Shown piece by piece: positions 11,295 through 23,454 of a stretch of 64,000 nt of DNA (positions within the stretch are counted from its first letter, which is position 1; every line of letters begins with the position of its first letter). Source of the DNA: Ectobius pallidus (lineage: Eukaryota > Arthropoda > Insecta > Blattodea > Ectobiidae). Position numbers and translations under genes: made by a program. The stretch covers positions 9,726,530-9,790,529 of the forward strand of contig CAXKWD010000006.1 of assembly GCA_964059195.1 (NCBI GenBank), written 5' to 3'. Below the pieces are notes generated by a model that ran no database searches, had not been told where the DNA came from, and was given only the letters and a program-made list of their open reading frames with translations.

Positions 11295-12154
11295 CAGTGG
11301 CGGACACGGAATTTTATTTGGGGGGGGGGATTTGAATAGGTAGAAAGAATACTAAAAAAAAATTAATTAACTTACATGTATAATTAGTTTCTTACTGGTC
11401 ACTTACATTGCATATATAGCCTTTTTAGGTAGATTTCGAAGAAAAATCTACCTATTGCAAGAGCTACCATGACATGATTATCGAAAAATTCTTTCATATC
11501 CTTCCCTAAGTACGAAACCACCGCCTGTTCAAAAAAAAATGTAATATATAAATATCTTTACACGCTAGCGGCTGTAATTTTGAAGATATTTGAACCAAAT
11601 TTTATTATGTTATTTCTAGGCCCAATAGTTCGGACAAGTTCGTTAATGAGCAAAATTGGCCCAAGGGGGTGGTCGGGGGAGGGGGTTGAAATTTTAAAAC
11701 ATTTATATTTCGGCCCCTATGAAGTATAGAGGGAAACTTTGTTTGAATAAATTACAGTACTCCCTATGGAGTTCACAGTGACACCAACGATTCGGGGGTT
11801 TTGGGGGTACGAGTGGGGGTGGGGGATAGAAATTCGAAATTTTTGAAACCACGTCTTGTGGGGTATCATTGAAAAGCTCTTGATGAGTACTCTACAAAAC
11901 AATAACTAGTTTCTTGATAGCTCTCATATAAGGCGAGATTTGAATGTTTGAAAAAGTGCTCTTTCCTCTTTTTTTTGCAGTCATTATTGCAGGTTTGTTA
12001 TGCCAAGGCTAAAGAAGAAGAGTGCTACGCAGCGAAAATAAATTAAACCAAAAGCACTTCGAAATCTACCTCAGCCTGTAGGCTTGCCTAAAGGGATTTT
12101 TTCAAATTTCTGGGGGAAATATATCCCCCCAATCCCCCCCTGCATCCGCCACTG
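11295..12154. mobile_element. hAT-type MITE interrupted by a family-Y repeat
   Basis: Ends are CAGTGGCGGACACGG and CATCCGCCACTG, flanked by ATTAAGAG and ATTATGAG: an 8-bp target-site duplication with one mismatch, as hAT elements make. G-rich and C-rich stretches follow the two ends. Almost the whole interior (about 11418-12100) is a copy of the family-Y repeat seen three more times in the window. No transposase gene. Confidence 0.75.
11418..12100 (+). repeat. Family-Y repeat, copy 1
   Basis: Starts with a hairpin GTAGATTTCGAAG/AAAATCTAC and ends with CGAAATCTACCTCAGCCTG, so the ends are inverted. Other copies lie at about 26838-27470, 31958-32560 and 32789-33360. Shared internal marks are ACACGCTAGCGGC, GTTCGGACAAGTTCGTTAATG and CACCAACGATTCGGG. 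No long frame. Probably a non-autonomous DNA element of unknown superfamily. Confidence 0.75.
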
Positions 12155-12386
12155 ATTATGAGCACATGGTTTACTAAAGATCTATTTTCATAATACAAAG
12201 CCAAGAGAGTGCTTTTCAAGATAGGCATAAACAAAGCATTTATAAGTGAGTTGCCAATGAAGCAATTAAATTAATATACAATTGTGGAAAAGAAAATAAA
12301 CGTACTTATAGTTTGGTAGTAACACCAGAACCTTCACTAGGACCCGTGTTTCCAGAATTCCCACCATTCATTTGTTTTGTTATAAT

Positions 12387-13037
12387 TAGGGGGCGGATAT
12401 CTATGACATGTCATATTTTTCCCCTTTGCATTATTTCAGGTTTCCGGCTAATTTAAACCCAATTCCAAGCATCCTGCTGAAAATGGAATGGCTTTTATTG
12501 TGCATATAACTGCATATTTAGTAAATTTTCAACTATTGTAGGATATTTAATATGAGTATGCATATTTAGGTCATATTTTTGGCATATTTGTGTGCATATT
12601 AAAGAAATTTTGAAGTTTCATATCATATTTTGTAAATTTTTCATTATAATGATACTTTTTGAGAATTTACAGATATTTTTAATTGTTTTTTTGTATTCTT
12701 TATTAAATTATTTAAATTACATTTATAAACTTTTGTACAAATACAAATACAAAAATATACAAATAAACAAAAAACATTTACAAATTTCAAAATTAAAGTA
12801 CAATACTTTTTAAGAAAAGAAAAAGAAAGAAAAGAACCAAATATTTATTTAGAAATACACCCGAATGAGCAAACTGCTCGTTTTTTTATAAAATGAATTG
12901 TAATGAAACTTTAAAAAATATACATAATGAAGTGGTAAAGTCATATTTTAAAATTTACTGGTCATATTTTAATATTTTTTTAGGTCATAAATACATGCAT
13001 ATATCCTATTTTTTAGGTCATAGAAACCCACCCCCTA
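12387..13037. mobile_element. hAT-type MITE with perfect 8-bp target duplication
   Basis: Ends are TAGGGGGCGGATATCTATGA and its imperfect inverse GGTCATAGAAACCCACCCCCTA. Both are flanked by GTTATAAT, a perfect 8-bp duplication. The interior repeats GCATATTT and GGTCATATTTT motifs on both arms. It also holds a LINE 3' tail fragment (about 12700-12890) recognisable by CACCCGAATGAGCAAACTGC, the same tail as at 62330. No transposase. Confidence 0.85.
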
Positions 13038-13251
13038 GTTATAATATTTTCATAATGGTCACGTTATATGAAATGATTGATAGTGTTGTTATTGGTTGGA
13101 TGCTGTTTGTCAGTTCCTACATTTTCCTCTCCCTTTCCTTTCATTGTTCCATTTTCCTATGTGACAAATTAAGAGCGGTGTAGATTTGATAAACGTAGAG
13201 CTTCTGGTAACCTGACAAAGGTATACGAAAAGAGTCTCGATCTGTTGTTAG

Positions 13252-13252
13252 C

Positions 13253-13293
<41 letters not shown>
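13252..13293. repeat. (AAT)n microsatellite
   Basis: Uninterrupted AAT run of about a dozen units, followed by unique sequence. Confidence 0.9.
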
Positions 13294-13295
<2 letters not shown>

Positions 13296-13559
13296 TCTTT
13301 ATTAGCTGTCAGGATACAATGTCCATAGCTTCGTCAGTCTTCTTAAATATAATTGTTAATACCAACAAGCCAGCAAGAATTTAAAATCGCTGTAATCTCT
13401 GTCCTGATGTGCCTTTTTAGTATTTTTGTATGTTTTAAATGTTTAAATGTATGGCAATATATATATTGCCATACATTTAAAACAATCCTGTCAATACAAA
13501 AATACAATATATATATATATATAGTATTTATATATTATATATATATATAAGTAAAGGGT

Positions 13560-13847
13560 TCCCTATACAGGTCATGGAGGTCCAGAGGGTTCAAGGAGGT
13601 TGAGGCTCCCATATTTTAGACTATCGGCACGTGAAGGTGGTAAGGTTGTCAGCCTTATGCACCGGCCGCCTTTTCCCCCAGAATTGCTCCTGGTATTCAT
13701 TTCTGTTAGAGGCTGAGTCGACCCCAGGGCCATTGCCACCAGAAGGATTAAGCAAATTGAAAAACTCCGACTTCATCGAGGAACAAACCCGCAATGTTCT
13801 GGTTTGTAGCACAGCACCTCAACCACTATGCTACGGCGTACCCCATA
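13560..13847 (-). mobile_element. tRNA-derived SINE
   Basis: Read on the minus strand from 13847 it begins like a tRNA: TAGCATAGTGGTTGAGG as pol III A box and GCGGGTTTGTTCC as B box at normal spacing. A tRNA-unrelated body follows containing GGCTGAGTCGACC in reverse. A body fragment recurs at 4310. A (TA)n tract abuts the head. Confidence 0.65.
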
Positions 13848-13858
13848 TATATATATAT

Positions 13859-14709
13859 ATACTAGCATGTGCCCGCGGCTTCGCCCGCGATAATTATTTC
13901 AAGAATTAAAAATTAAGAGCATAATAGTTAAATCATTACATTTATTAACACCTAAATCGCATGGACTACATACCACGATCAGATAGCATCGACTGGTAAA
14001 AGCGACCTCAGATTCGAGTTTCTTGGCCAAGAAAACCTCTGTATAGTGAGATTCGTCCAAATAAAACAACGTTTGACCATATTTAGGGCTTACAACATTC
14101 AAGCGATCGCGAAAGTTTTGTTTTCAAGGTTTGACCAAAATAGCCAAAGCCAACTGTAATTGATTTGACATTGAAATGTATAACTGAAAACTTATGTTTT
14201 GAAAACGCAAAAAATGCACGTTTTTTGCCAGTTTTTCACTCATAACTCACGAACGAAAACTAAAATTAAAATTTCGGCTTCGAGGTGCATTTTCCGACCC
14301 TTCAGCACACCTATGTTTAAAATTTCAGATCTCTGCGTTCAGTAGATTTCGCTGGACATCGAGGAGAATTCCTTTTATTAATATAGATAGTATGAATTAT
14401 AATGATACCTTCTCTAATTTGTCAAACATCCATTTAATTTAATCCAAGCCCACCTGATACCACTGGTAACAATACGTTCTGTGAATTTGTTTTGATAATT
14501 CTATGTAAAAAGGGATTAAGTATTTTAAAAAACATTTAATTTTTGGCATTTAGAATCAGAATTTTTCAAAATCCTTTCTTAGTGAGCACCTACATTATGA
14601 AGCGAAGGTACTGTCAAAATTCCAAGTCTCTACCTGTTATAGTTTAGGCTGTACGTTGATTCCTGTCATTCAGTCAGTCATTCATTCAGTCAGTCAGTCA
14701 GGACAAAGC

Positions 14710-14779
<70 letters not shown>

Positions 14780-14785
14780 CCTATA
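13859..14785. repeat. Dispersed repeat with GC hairpin head and (TA)n tail
   Basis: Begins ACTAGCATGTGCCCGCGG, followed by a CGGCTTCGCCCGCG hairpin like the heads at 45367 and 47560. From about 14440 it matches the arms of the 45.4-47.6 kb palindrome (TTTAATTTTTGGCATTTA, CCTTTCTTAG, CAAGTCTCTACCTGTTATAG, then CAGTCAGTCAGTCAGGACAAAGCC). It ends in a long TA run at 14713-14775. No gene. Confidence 0.6.
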
Positions 14786-15389
14786 ATAGAGAGTATTATT
14801 ACAGTACATTCGTAATGCTACACGAATATTAAAGTTTGTATAAAACACATTATCACCAAGAGCACTCACCGAGTGGGCGGAGTCTGAAGATGGGAGGAAA
14901 GGTCCTCTTGAAAGCCGGCTAACTAGGAAGTTAGTTATTTTAATGAAGTAGTGAGGGTCAATCCATTAGAAATGAACCAAATTTAATAAAAATTGTTGCT
15001 CGACATTTTTTATTTTCCTAATTTTTTTACCAGTTATTTCCCAACTAAAGGTGAGTTCAAAACTATGGTGAAAAAAGTTTTGGGCTCATACTTTTTTTTG
15101 GCGGCCATTTTAAGTTTGCTTTTTAACCATATTTCAGTCGAAAACATGTTTTGCACAAATGTATGTAACTCTGTTAATTTTATAGATAACAAGACAAAAT
15201 AAACACCAAAATTATCAGAATGAAATGCTCTACATTTTTGTTTTAACACAATATTACCTAAGTAGTGAGGAAAGTGAAGAAAAAAATTAAAAACTACAAA
15301 TTGAAAATTGACTTAAAACGGGAGATTATGTAGACAATATTAAAGAATTGAAGAAAGAAAGCATAAACAATCAAAAGAAGCAGTGAAAA

Positions 15390-15720
15390 TATGATTGCCT
15401 CACATATCCTGGTTACAGTATATCACTAAATATCTTTCAAGATTCTCAACTGTGAAGTTCTTCCTGTTATCTCTTAGAATACATTTGAAGGCAGAAAATG
15501 TCCTTTCAACCTCACATGACATCAACAATGGTTGTTCGTACGAATATTTTAAAAGGAATACGCAGGTACTCTTACACTTTCTCTCTTGATACTGTCATCC
15601 CAGACGACATTGAGTTGAACGAAACGCTGTTGCTATTAATTTCAACCCGACAAAAATTGTCTCTCCGCAAAATTTCTCAACTGACAAACAAAAAAGGCAA
15701 AAAAGTAGCCTAAATTAGAT
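15390..15720 (-). pseudogene. hAT transposase C-terminal remnant
   Basis: Minus-strand translation gives LLMSCEVERTFSAFKCILRD followed by FTVENLERYLVIYC. This is the dimerisation region of hAT transposases, which carries the conserved ERxFS signature. It is cut off upstream and flanked by runs of TTTAGGT repeats (15715-15800) that resemble hAT subterminal repeats. The surroundings (14786-15390 and 15720-16037) show no intact element or other gene. Confidence 0.6.
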
Positions 15721-16037
15721 ATTTTAGGTTTTTTATCCCGTTTAGGTACATTTAGGTTGTTATACCCCATTTAGGTATTTTTAGGTGCCACAGAATTAAT
15801 GTGGGTGAATCCTATGGGCATGATTCGAAAAAGTGTGTGATCGCTTTTTGTTTTGGAAGTAAGGAAAAAAATAGGTAAAAACCTAAGAATCCGGTCCCTT
15901 ATATATTATTACACTTCATTGTGTTTCCCAATTCCAAGTGAATTAAATTAAAGTTTTTGTCTTCTATTTTTGGCATTTATCCCTTAGTTTCACTTCTATT
16001 ATCCCTTATTTTCACTTCCAAGAGTTGGCAACCTTAC

Positions 16038-16811
16038 TTGTCTGTCTGTCCATGTGTCTGTACGCACCATAACTCAAATATGCTTTTTTGGATTTTCATG
16101 AAACTTGGAAAACACATTTATAATGTCCATGGGAAGACCCCTATTGATATTGAACCAAATCGGTTCACCGGTACCAGAGTAATGCCCAATTTAGTGCCTA
16201 TTTTAATAGATTATATTAGAAAGGCGCCATAGCTCAAATACGCTGTATCCGATTGCCACGAAACTTGGTATACCCATTTATGACGCCCATGAAAAGTGCC
16301 CTATTGAATTTGCACCTAATCTGTTGACCGGTACCGGAGTAAAACCCAATTTAGTGTATATTTTAAAGGCGCAATAATTCGAATACGCTTTTTCGGATTT
16401 TTATGAAACTTCGTACACACATTTATAATATCCATGGAAAGACGTCTATTGATACTGGATAAAATCGGTTGACCTGTTTCGGAGTTATGCTCAATTTAGT
16501 GCCTATTTTATGGTAATATACGTATTCGAAAGAATTTATTTAAAAAAATGAAAATCAGTTATCTTGACAACACAACCTTTTGTTTTAGGCCTACTGTGAT
16601 TCTAAGGCTTTGGCAATTAAAATACAGTTAGCTATGACAACACTATTGCTTTAAATGCGCTTATCCCATAACTGACCCAGGTGGCTGAGATGGTAACGTC
16701 TTGGCGTCACATTCTGGAGTTCCATGGCTCAAATCCCGAAACCGGCCAATTTGACTTTTTTTTGTATTCTGCATATCATAACTGATTAAACAAAACATAC
16801 TGGCACTTTGT
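16038..16811 (+). repeat. Family X copy 1: three ~145-bp units plus tRNA-like module
   Basis: Begins in TGTCTGTCTGTCC, runs through three degenerate units of about 145 bp, each with CTCAAATACGCTTTTTCGGA, AAACTTGG, CCACGG/CATGG and ACCGGTACC.GGAGTAA. Then comes a spacer and a tRNA-like module with A box TGGCTGAGATGG at 16682 and B box GGCTCAAATCC at 16726. It ends at CATACTGGCACTT. The 5' end is truncated relative to the copy at 38388. Confidence 0.75.
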
Positions 16812-16855
16812 TATATCAGTTTACCTGATTTTATTTTCATTGTAATTTTAACTGT

Positions 16856-16995
16856 AAATGTGAGAACCTGAATTATTACACCGATCGCGGCTTTATTTGC
16901 GTAGATATTTCATCCGATCGCTCGGGAGTTGGAGCTGTGCCCGCCGCGCCGCTGGAACCCGCGTCATTGGCCAACTCTTGCGTGGGACTCACTGT
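16856..16995 (+). repeat. Terminal fragment of a mariner-like palindromic element
   Basis: Matches the last 140 bp of the element at 28330-29317: TGTAAATGTGAGAACCTGAA, CGATCGCGGC, CCGATCGCTCGGGAG, CCAACTCTTGCGTGGGAC, ending in CACTGTA. Only this end survives. The following 16996-17971 holds AT-rich sequence with no gene recognised before the PYROXD2 exon. Confidence 0.7.
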
Positions 16996-17971
16996 AGTAT
17001 TCTTGTTACTATGGGCAACAAAAGAATATTAATATTTTAATCAAAATGTTTGTTCTGAAATTCGCATTTAAGTCATGTTATTTCGTTTTTATCTTGATAG
17101 CTATTAATTTTATAAAGAAATGTGTTTAACAAAAAATGTTCGTTTTATTTTCTCTACAACTTGACTGTTTAAGTTTCCATGTATCGCCCAATGCAATAGA
17201 AATAGCCTAGAAAAATTGAAAAAGGATACGAGTAAAGTACCCTCTAAGTCATTTTTGCAGAAAAACCGATATAGCCATTTTGTTAGTCATAGATGAGAGT
17301 TTCCAATTTTAAATTTTTATTAAAATCGTTTTATTAATTTTTCAAAAATCAAAATTAAAAAAAAAAACTTTCATGGAAAGTCCCCTTAATATCAGTTATA
17401 AAACTCAATTACTGAGCGGCTCAATAAATTCCGAAAAAGTCCTTAATTCAAAAAATGAAGTAAATACAATGAACCGTTTACCCGCTGTGCTTGTCCACAG
17501 ACAGACAGATGTCATTCCAAAATCATTTTTTTCGATTTCTAGGCATCGTGAAACATCTTTTCTCGGTGTTATCTCGATTTTGATTTTTTGTCACGATCAT
17601 AATACTTTCTCTATACTTCATATATGCGAGAAAGTGAAAGGGCAGTAGCCTATGTATATTCACTTCCCGTATGTTACAGCCTACTATTTAGTTAATATTT
17701 TAAGATCAATATAATTTTAATGTAGCATCATTCCCTGTTAAATTTGTATGTCTAAAGCAAGACTGACACAATAAATTTACAAACATGCTCAAGCCCGATA
17801 TCTACTCAACATCAAGAATGGAATAAGCCTACTGAGGCCTTGGTTTCACTATATTCATTTCCGTTACATGCGGTTATAGGAAGTGACCTCCCATAAAACC
17901 GATTTAAAAGAAATTTACACGTCAAAAACTTACAATTTGAAATCACGGAGTGACACTATTTTTGGTTTCAG

Positions 17972-18128
17972 TCTTACAAACGTTATGAAGAGCTGTTACA
18001 GCGGCTGGTGACTGGGATCGAACCTCTTCTTGATTTATCTGTGGCTGACCTCATGGGATTACTTACATCTGAGCGTACTTGGACCAAGATTCTGTATCTT
18101 TACAGGAATCCAAATCTGATTGAAGCAG
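17972..18128 (+). CDS. PYROXD2: PYROXD2 exon A
   Basis: Acceptor GGTTTCAG, donor GTAAGA, 157 nt, starting in phase 0 and ending in phase 1. Encodes [20 protein letters not shown] and ends NPNLIEA. It corresponds to the helical region before the substrate-binding part of the family. Confidence 0.88.
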
Positions 18129-21100
18129 GTAAGAATGAAGGAGTAGGCCTGTAGTATGAGGGTGGGTCGAAAAGTAACGCACAATATTTTTTTTACAAAA
18201 AATTTAAGTTTAATAGGCACAATTACAAACAAATGAAGGAACATCTTTTGTCTATTTTTCTTTATGGTCGCCAAATTTCTCAACACATTTCTCCCATCGT
18301 GATACCAGTTTCAAAATACTCCGTTCGGTTGGAGTATAGCCATCTGCGGACTGCTGTTTTCACTTCTGCATCTGACGCAAAGTGTATACCGGCCAGGAAT
18401 TTCTTCATGGGACCAAACAAATAAAAGCGTAACGCGATAGGTGATACAAGCTTGTCATCATTCGCTGGCCCTTGTGGTCGTCTGTTAGGTTCTTAGGCAC
18501 CCAGCAAGCACTAACTTCAATGTGTCATGCACAACAGCAGTCCGCAGATGGCTATACTCCAACCGAATGGACTTCTATGAACGGGGTATTTTGAAACTGG
18601 TATCACGATGGAAGAAATGTGTTGAGAAACTTGGCTACTATGTAGAAAAATAGACAAAAGATGTCCCTTCATGTGTGCATTTCTTTGTAATTGTACCTAC
18701 AGAGTGCTTCAAAAAATATATACACACTTTGAACTGTCGCAGAAAATTTATTTCCCATTCAACAAGGTTAAATTTCTGGGAGAAAGTAATGTTATATTTC
18801 TTCAACAGGTGGCAGCAGAATAGTTCCAACAATCGTGCCAATAATCATCCTACAATGAAAAGTACCTAACAACGCTTGCTGATTCCATATTCCCTGGTTT
18901 TATTGCCAACAAGATGGTGCCCTGCCGCACAATCAAAGGGACATACGAACACAGCTGGATCAAAATTTGCCAAGGCAGTGGATAGGACGCAGGGGGCAAA
19001 TCGTGTTTCCTGCACGCTCTCCAGACCTTACTCCACTGGATTTCTTCTTATGGAGCACAGTAAAAGATGAGGTGTACAAATGTAAGCCACGTAACCTAGA
19101 CAAACTTTGGAATGAGATTCAAGTGGTGTGCGCAGAAATCTCATTGGACACTTTGGTCCGATATACGGAATCAGTGGTGACTCGTACTCAGAAATGTATT
19201 GATGCTGAAGGCCACCAAATTGAACATTAATCCCATTTTCATCAGAAAGTCATTTATTGTTCAAATTGGACTTTAAGCTTTCCATTTCTAAAAATTTAAC
19301 CTTGTAGAACGGAAAATAGATTTTCTATGACACTTCAAAGTGTGTATACATTTTTTGAAGCACTCTGTATTAAACTTTTTGTAAAAAAAATGCTGTGCAT
19401 TACTTTTCGATCCACCCTCGTATGTTTCAGAAGCGATAACTGGAGTACGACTTGTCAACCTTTCTTCTAGTTCGATGTCTCGGTGCTCTCGGAAAGGACA
19501 TACCGGCGTTATACGAATTTTTCACATCTCCAACAACCCGTATACTGGCTCGGTGGTTTGAGTCTGAACCTCTGCAAGCCACACTGGCAACTGATGCTGT
19601 GATAGGCACCATGGCAGGCCCAGACACGCCTGGAAGTGGGTAAGTTACAAAGTGATATAAGTGACCCTTGAGTGAAAGTTTTTTCCGGCGCTGCTCCGGG
19701 ACAATTAAACACATGACTTGTACTTACTTACTCATTGGCAACAGACAATTCCTCAACAAGCTAAAGGAATGTTATCTATTTTATGGGACCTGGAGGCTCA
19801 TTGCCTGCCATTCAACCCTATTCTGTGCTAACTCCATCCAACCATCCCTCTCAAATCCTACTTCTCTTAAATCTATCCTAATATTGTCCTCCCACCTACA
19901 TCTAGATGTTCCAAGTGGTCTTTTCCCTTCGGGTCTCCCAGTTAATACTTTTGAGATACGTCTTTCCTCCCCATGTCCAGCCCATTTCATCCTCTGTGAT
20001 TTAATTACCCTTAATATGTCCGGTGAAGAGTATAGGTTATATATTATAGGAGAAAAAATTCCCAGTGCCAGAGGAATTCCCAGGGCCAGAGGAATTTTTC
20101 TCCTATAATATTCTCATGTAATGTCCGACGGAGACAATGATCTGTGGTTCATGAATGCATATAACAGATACTAATTACTTCAGAAGACCCACTGGAATGC
20201 AAACATCTATATGAGAGGAGGGTATTATTCATTATTATAATATTGTTCGCTCCCATAATGAGACGGAAAGGGAGAGATAAGGCAAACTACACATATTCCT
20301 CCTTGGGAAGCGGCCGATGCATGGCGTGCTGGGTAGGGATTACACCTTCCCGCCGACAATTGTGTGAGGCTACTCAATATTTAGAATTTTCAAGATCCAC
20401 AAATAATTTTCACCCATTAAAAGTTCGTACGAACAGTTAATTTTTTGCATGTGTCTATCTGTAATGAAGACCTATCGATATGCAAAATTTGAGGGTACGG
20501 TAATCTTGTAAGTTGTGTTACACATATTATTTGCAGATACACTCTTCTTCATCATTGCATGGGTGAAGTGAACGGCGTCAAGGGAGGCTGGGGGTATCCG
20601 GAAGGAGGCATGGGCGCAGTCACTCAAGCCATTGCTGCAGCAGCCTCTTCATATGGAGCACACATATTCACTAATATGGTAAATATTTATATGGAGTACT
20701 AGCTGACCCATCAATGCTTCACATTGTTAGATTTTGATATATATATATAGATTAAGTGCCAGTATGTTTTTGTTTAATCAGTTATGATTGCAATTGTGAT
20801 ATGCAGAATACAAAAAAAAAGGTAAATTGGCCGGTTTCGGGATATGAACCATGGAACTCCAGAATGGGAGACCAAGACGTTACCATCTCGGCCACCTGGG
20901 TCAGTTTAACGGTCTAGTTGGATAAGCGCATGTAAAACAATAGTGTTATTTGTCATAGTTAACTGTATTTTAATTTCCAAAGCCTTATAAGATCACAGTA
21001 AAACAATAGGCTATGTTGTCATGATAACTGATTAGCATTTCATAAATTCTTTCGAATACGTATATTACCATAAAATAGGCACTAAATTGAGCATTACTCC

Positions 21101-23421
21101 GAAACAGGTCAACCGATTTTATCCAATATCAATAGGCGTCTTCCCATGGACATTATAAATGTGTATACCAAGTTTCATAAACATCCGGTAAAGCGTATTT
21201 GAGTCACCACGTTTTTAAAGTAGACACTAAATTGGGTTTTACTCCGGTACCGGTAAACAGATTAGGTTCAAATTCAATAGAGTACTTCTCATGGACGTCA
21301 TAAATGCGTATACCAAGTTTTATGGAAATCCGATACAGCGTATTTGAGTTATGGCGCCTTTCTAATATAATCTATTAAAATAGGCACTAAATTGGGCATT
21401 ACTCCGGTACCGGTGAACCGATTTGGTTCAATATCAATAGGGTTGTTTCCATGAACATTATAAATCTGTTTCCCAAGTTTCATGAAAATCCGAAAAAGCG
21501 TATTTGAGTTATGGCGCGTACAGACACACGGACGGACGGACGGACAGACATTTTTCGTCCCCACACACTACCATATTGGCACTTAATAACGGTGTTGTTG
21601 ATATACATAGTACAATCTTATATTGTTCCAAATTACTCACGATAATTAGAAATCGTTCCTCAGTTCATGAATTTTTTACGACTTCGAGCGCAGATTTTAC
21701 AGGTTATTCCTTTGGTTTGCGAGCGACCGCTGGTGATCCCGTAAGGGGATACTCACAGCGGATTTGTTACCGGGGTGCGCCAGTTCCCTACCTACTTAAA
21801 TCTAAGGGGACACACACACACCCAGTCCTGAACCCGGGAATGGAAGTTTTCACTACTGAAAAATCCCAGACCCGGCTGGGAATCAAACCCGGGCCGCCCA
21901 GGTGGCTGGCAGTCACGCTACCAACTCACCCACGGCAGCGGAGAGATTTTACAATCACTGAAATATCATTTTTACGGTTTTGAAAGACATTTTTGCGTTC
22001 AGAAAAACTTATCAAATTGTTTTTTCTAAATAGGTCTATACATAAAGAGAGCGCGGGAAAGTCAGATAGTAGAAATTAGATGGTGCTTGTGATATCACAG
22101 GAAGGAAGTCAAGAGAGTGAAGTACAGGGTGGACCAAAAGTCGCGATCGGATATTTTGTATGTTAGTTTATGCAATAATAAAATGCCACAATTGACGTAA
22201 AAACTTTATTTATTGAAGTAGCAAGTATTAAGGGATGGAAATATGGTAAAATAAAGTTCGCTGGGCCTGTCAGTGTCATTGTTAAACGTCCAAAGTTTCG
22301 GTATGTGCACCATCATTTTCCGCGCACGGTTGGATGCGCCGCCATGTCCTTCTGCTTGCCCGCCTCAACATTTCGGGAGTGATCGTTCTGAAGATTCGGA
22401 TGATCTCTCTCTTAAGTTTTTTTGTTTGTTTGTTTGTTTTTTGTTTTTTTTGTTCAACAGAATCCATCCGAATCATTCCAACCCAAGATTTTCTTCTAAG
22501 TAGGACCTGAGCCAGTTTTCGCACAACGAAGTTCTTGGGATCTGCATTTCTGCCGATCGCTTCCTTGTTGATTTCATCGGTGAACCCTCCAATGATTCAC
22601 TCAGACGATTACTGACATCATCGCCGCAATATTTTTTACGTCTTCCGCTGCGATTTGCATCCAATACAGAGCCTTTTGAGAAAGTCTTATTTTCCAGTTT
22701 CCGTAGTTTGGCTTCAGTGGGAGCTGCTTTATTGAAACGAAGAAAGAAGTTCTCTCTAATTTCTTCGTACGTTTCGCCAGTTTTTTATTTTTCATGAACC
22801 CACACACTAACAATGAGACGTTCCCAATCGTATATTTGCTTTTATCCGCCATTGCTTACAACACAAACATAACACAGCGTTTCACATCGACAACAATCGC
22901 CTAATAAACCCGCGCGCAAGAAAACTCTGGCTTGTCACTAAAACATAACACTGTCCGTGCTCTATCGAAAAATCGACAAACTATTCTTACAAAACGTATA
23001 TGAAGGGGGTAAATATTCCTCTCAGCCTATGAATGGTTTTTAATTAGTTTTCGTTTTCGGAAAATGAGTTATTACAATATAAACATTATCCGATCGCGAC
23101 TTTTGGTCCACTCTGTACAAGACATTGGTGACTGGTTAAAAAGAAGAAAGACTGGAACGAGCATGTAGAAGGAACCGCAAGGGACAATAAACCAGAAGGA
23201 AATTTAACTTATAGGGGGCTTGGATATATCGAAAAGGGAAAACATTACATAAATCTTACACTTCTACTCATGGGCGTCCGCAGAAATTTTGTCAAGGGGG
23301 GGCAAATGACGAAATTACTGCCACCACCACCATCACTATGCTACTACTTCTACAATCACTTTATTATTATTATTATTATTGCAATTATAATCATTGTCAT
23401 TATTATTATTATTACTGCTAC

Positions 23422-23454
<33 letters not shown>

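Larger units (their letters stand above)
18157..19420. mobile_element. mariner-like element with long inverted arms, filling PYROXD2 intron A-B
   Basis: Terminal repeats TGAGGGTGGGTCGAAAAGTA and its inverse TACTTTTCGATCCACCCTCG, flanked by TA on both sides (18155-18156 and 19421-19422), the Tc1/mariner target duplication. The inner arms at about 18200-18370 and 18535-18690 are also inverted copies of each other (CAAATGAAGGAACATC against GATGTCCCTTCATGTG), so the element can fold into a long hairpin. A second mariner is inserted in its right arm. No transposase of its own survives. It makes up nearly all of the 1342-bp intron. Confidence 0.85.

Noticed and set aside
1..17971. Upstream PYROXD2 exons with the N-terminal GxGxxG
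   Set aside because: Looked for a GGGHNG-type coding stretch with splice sites and found none; they probably lie outside the window.
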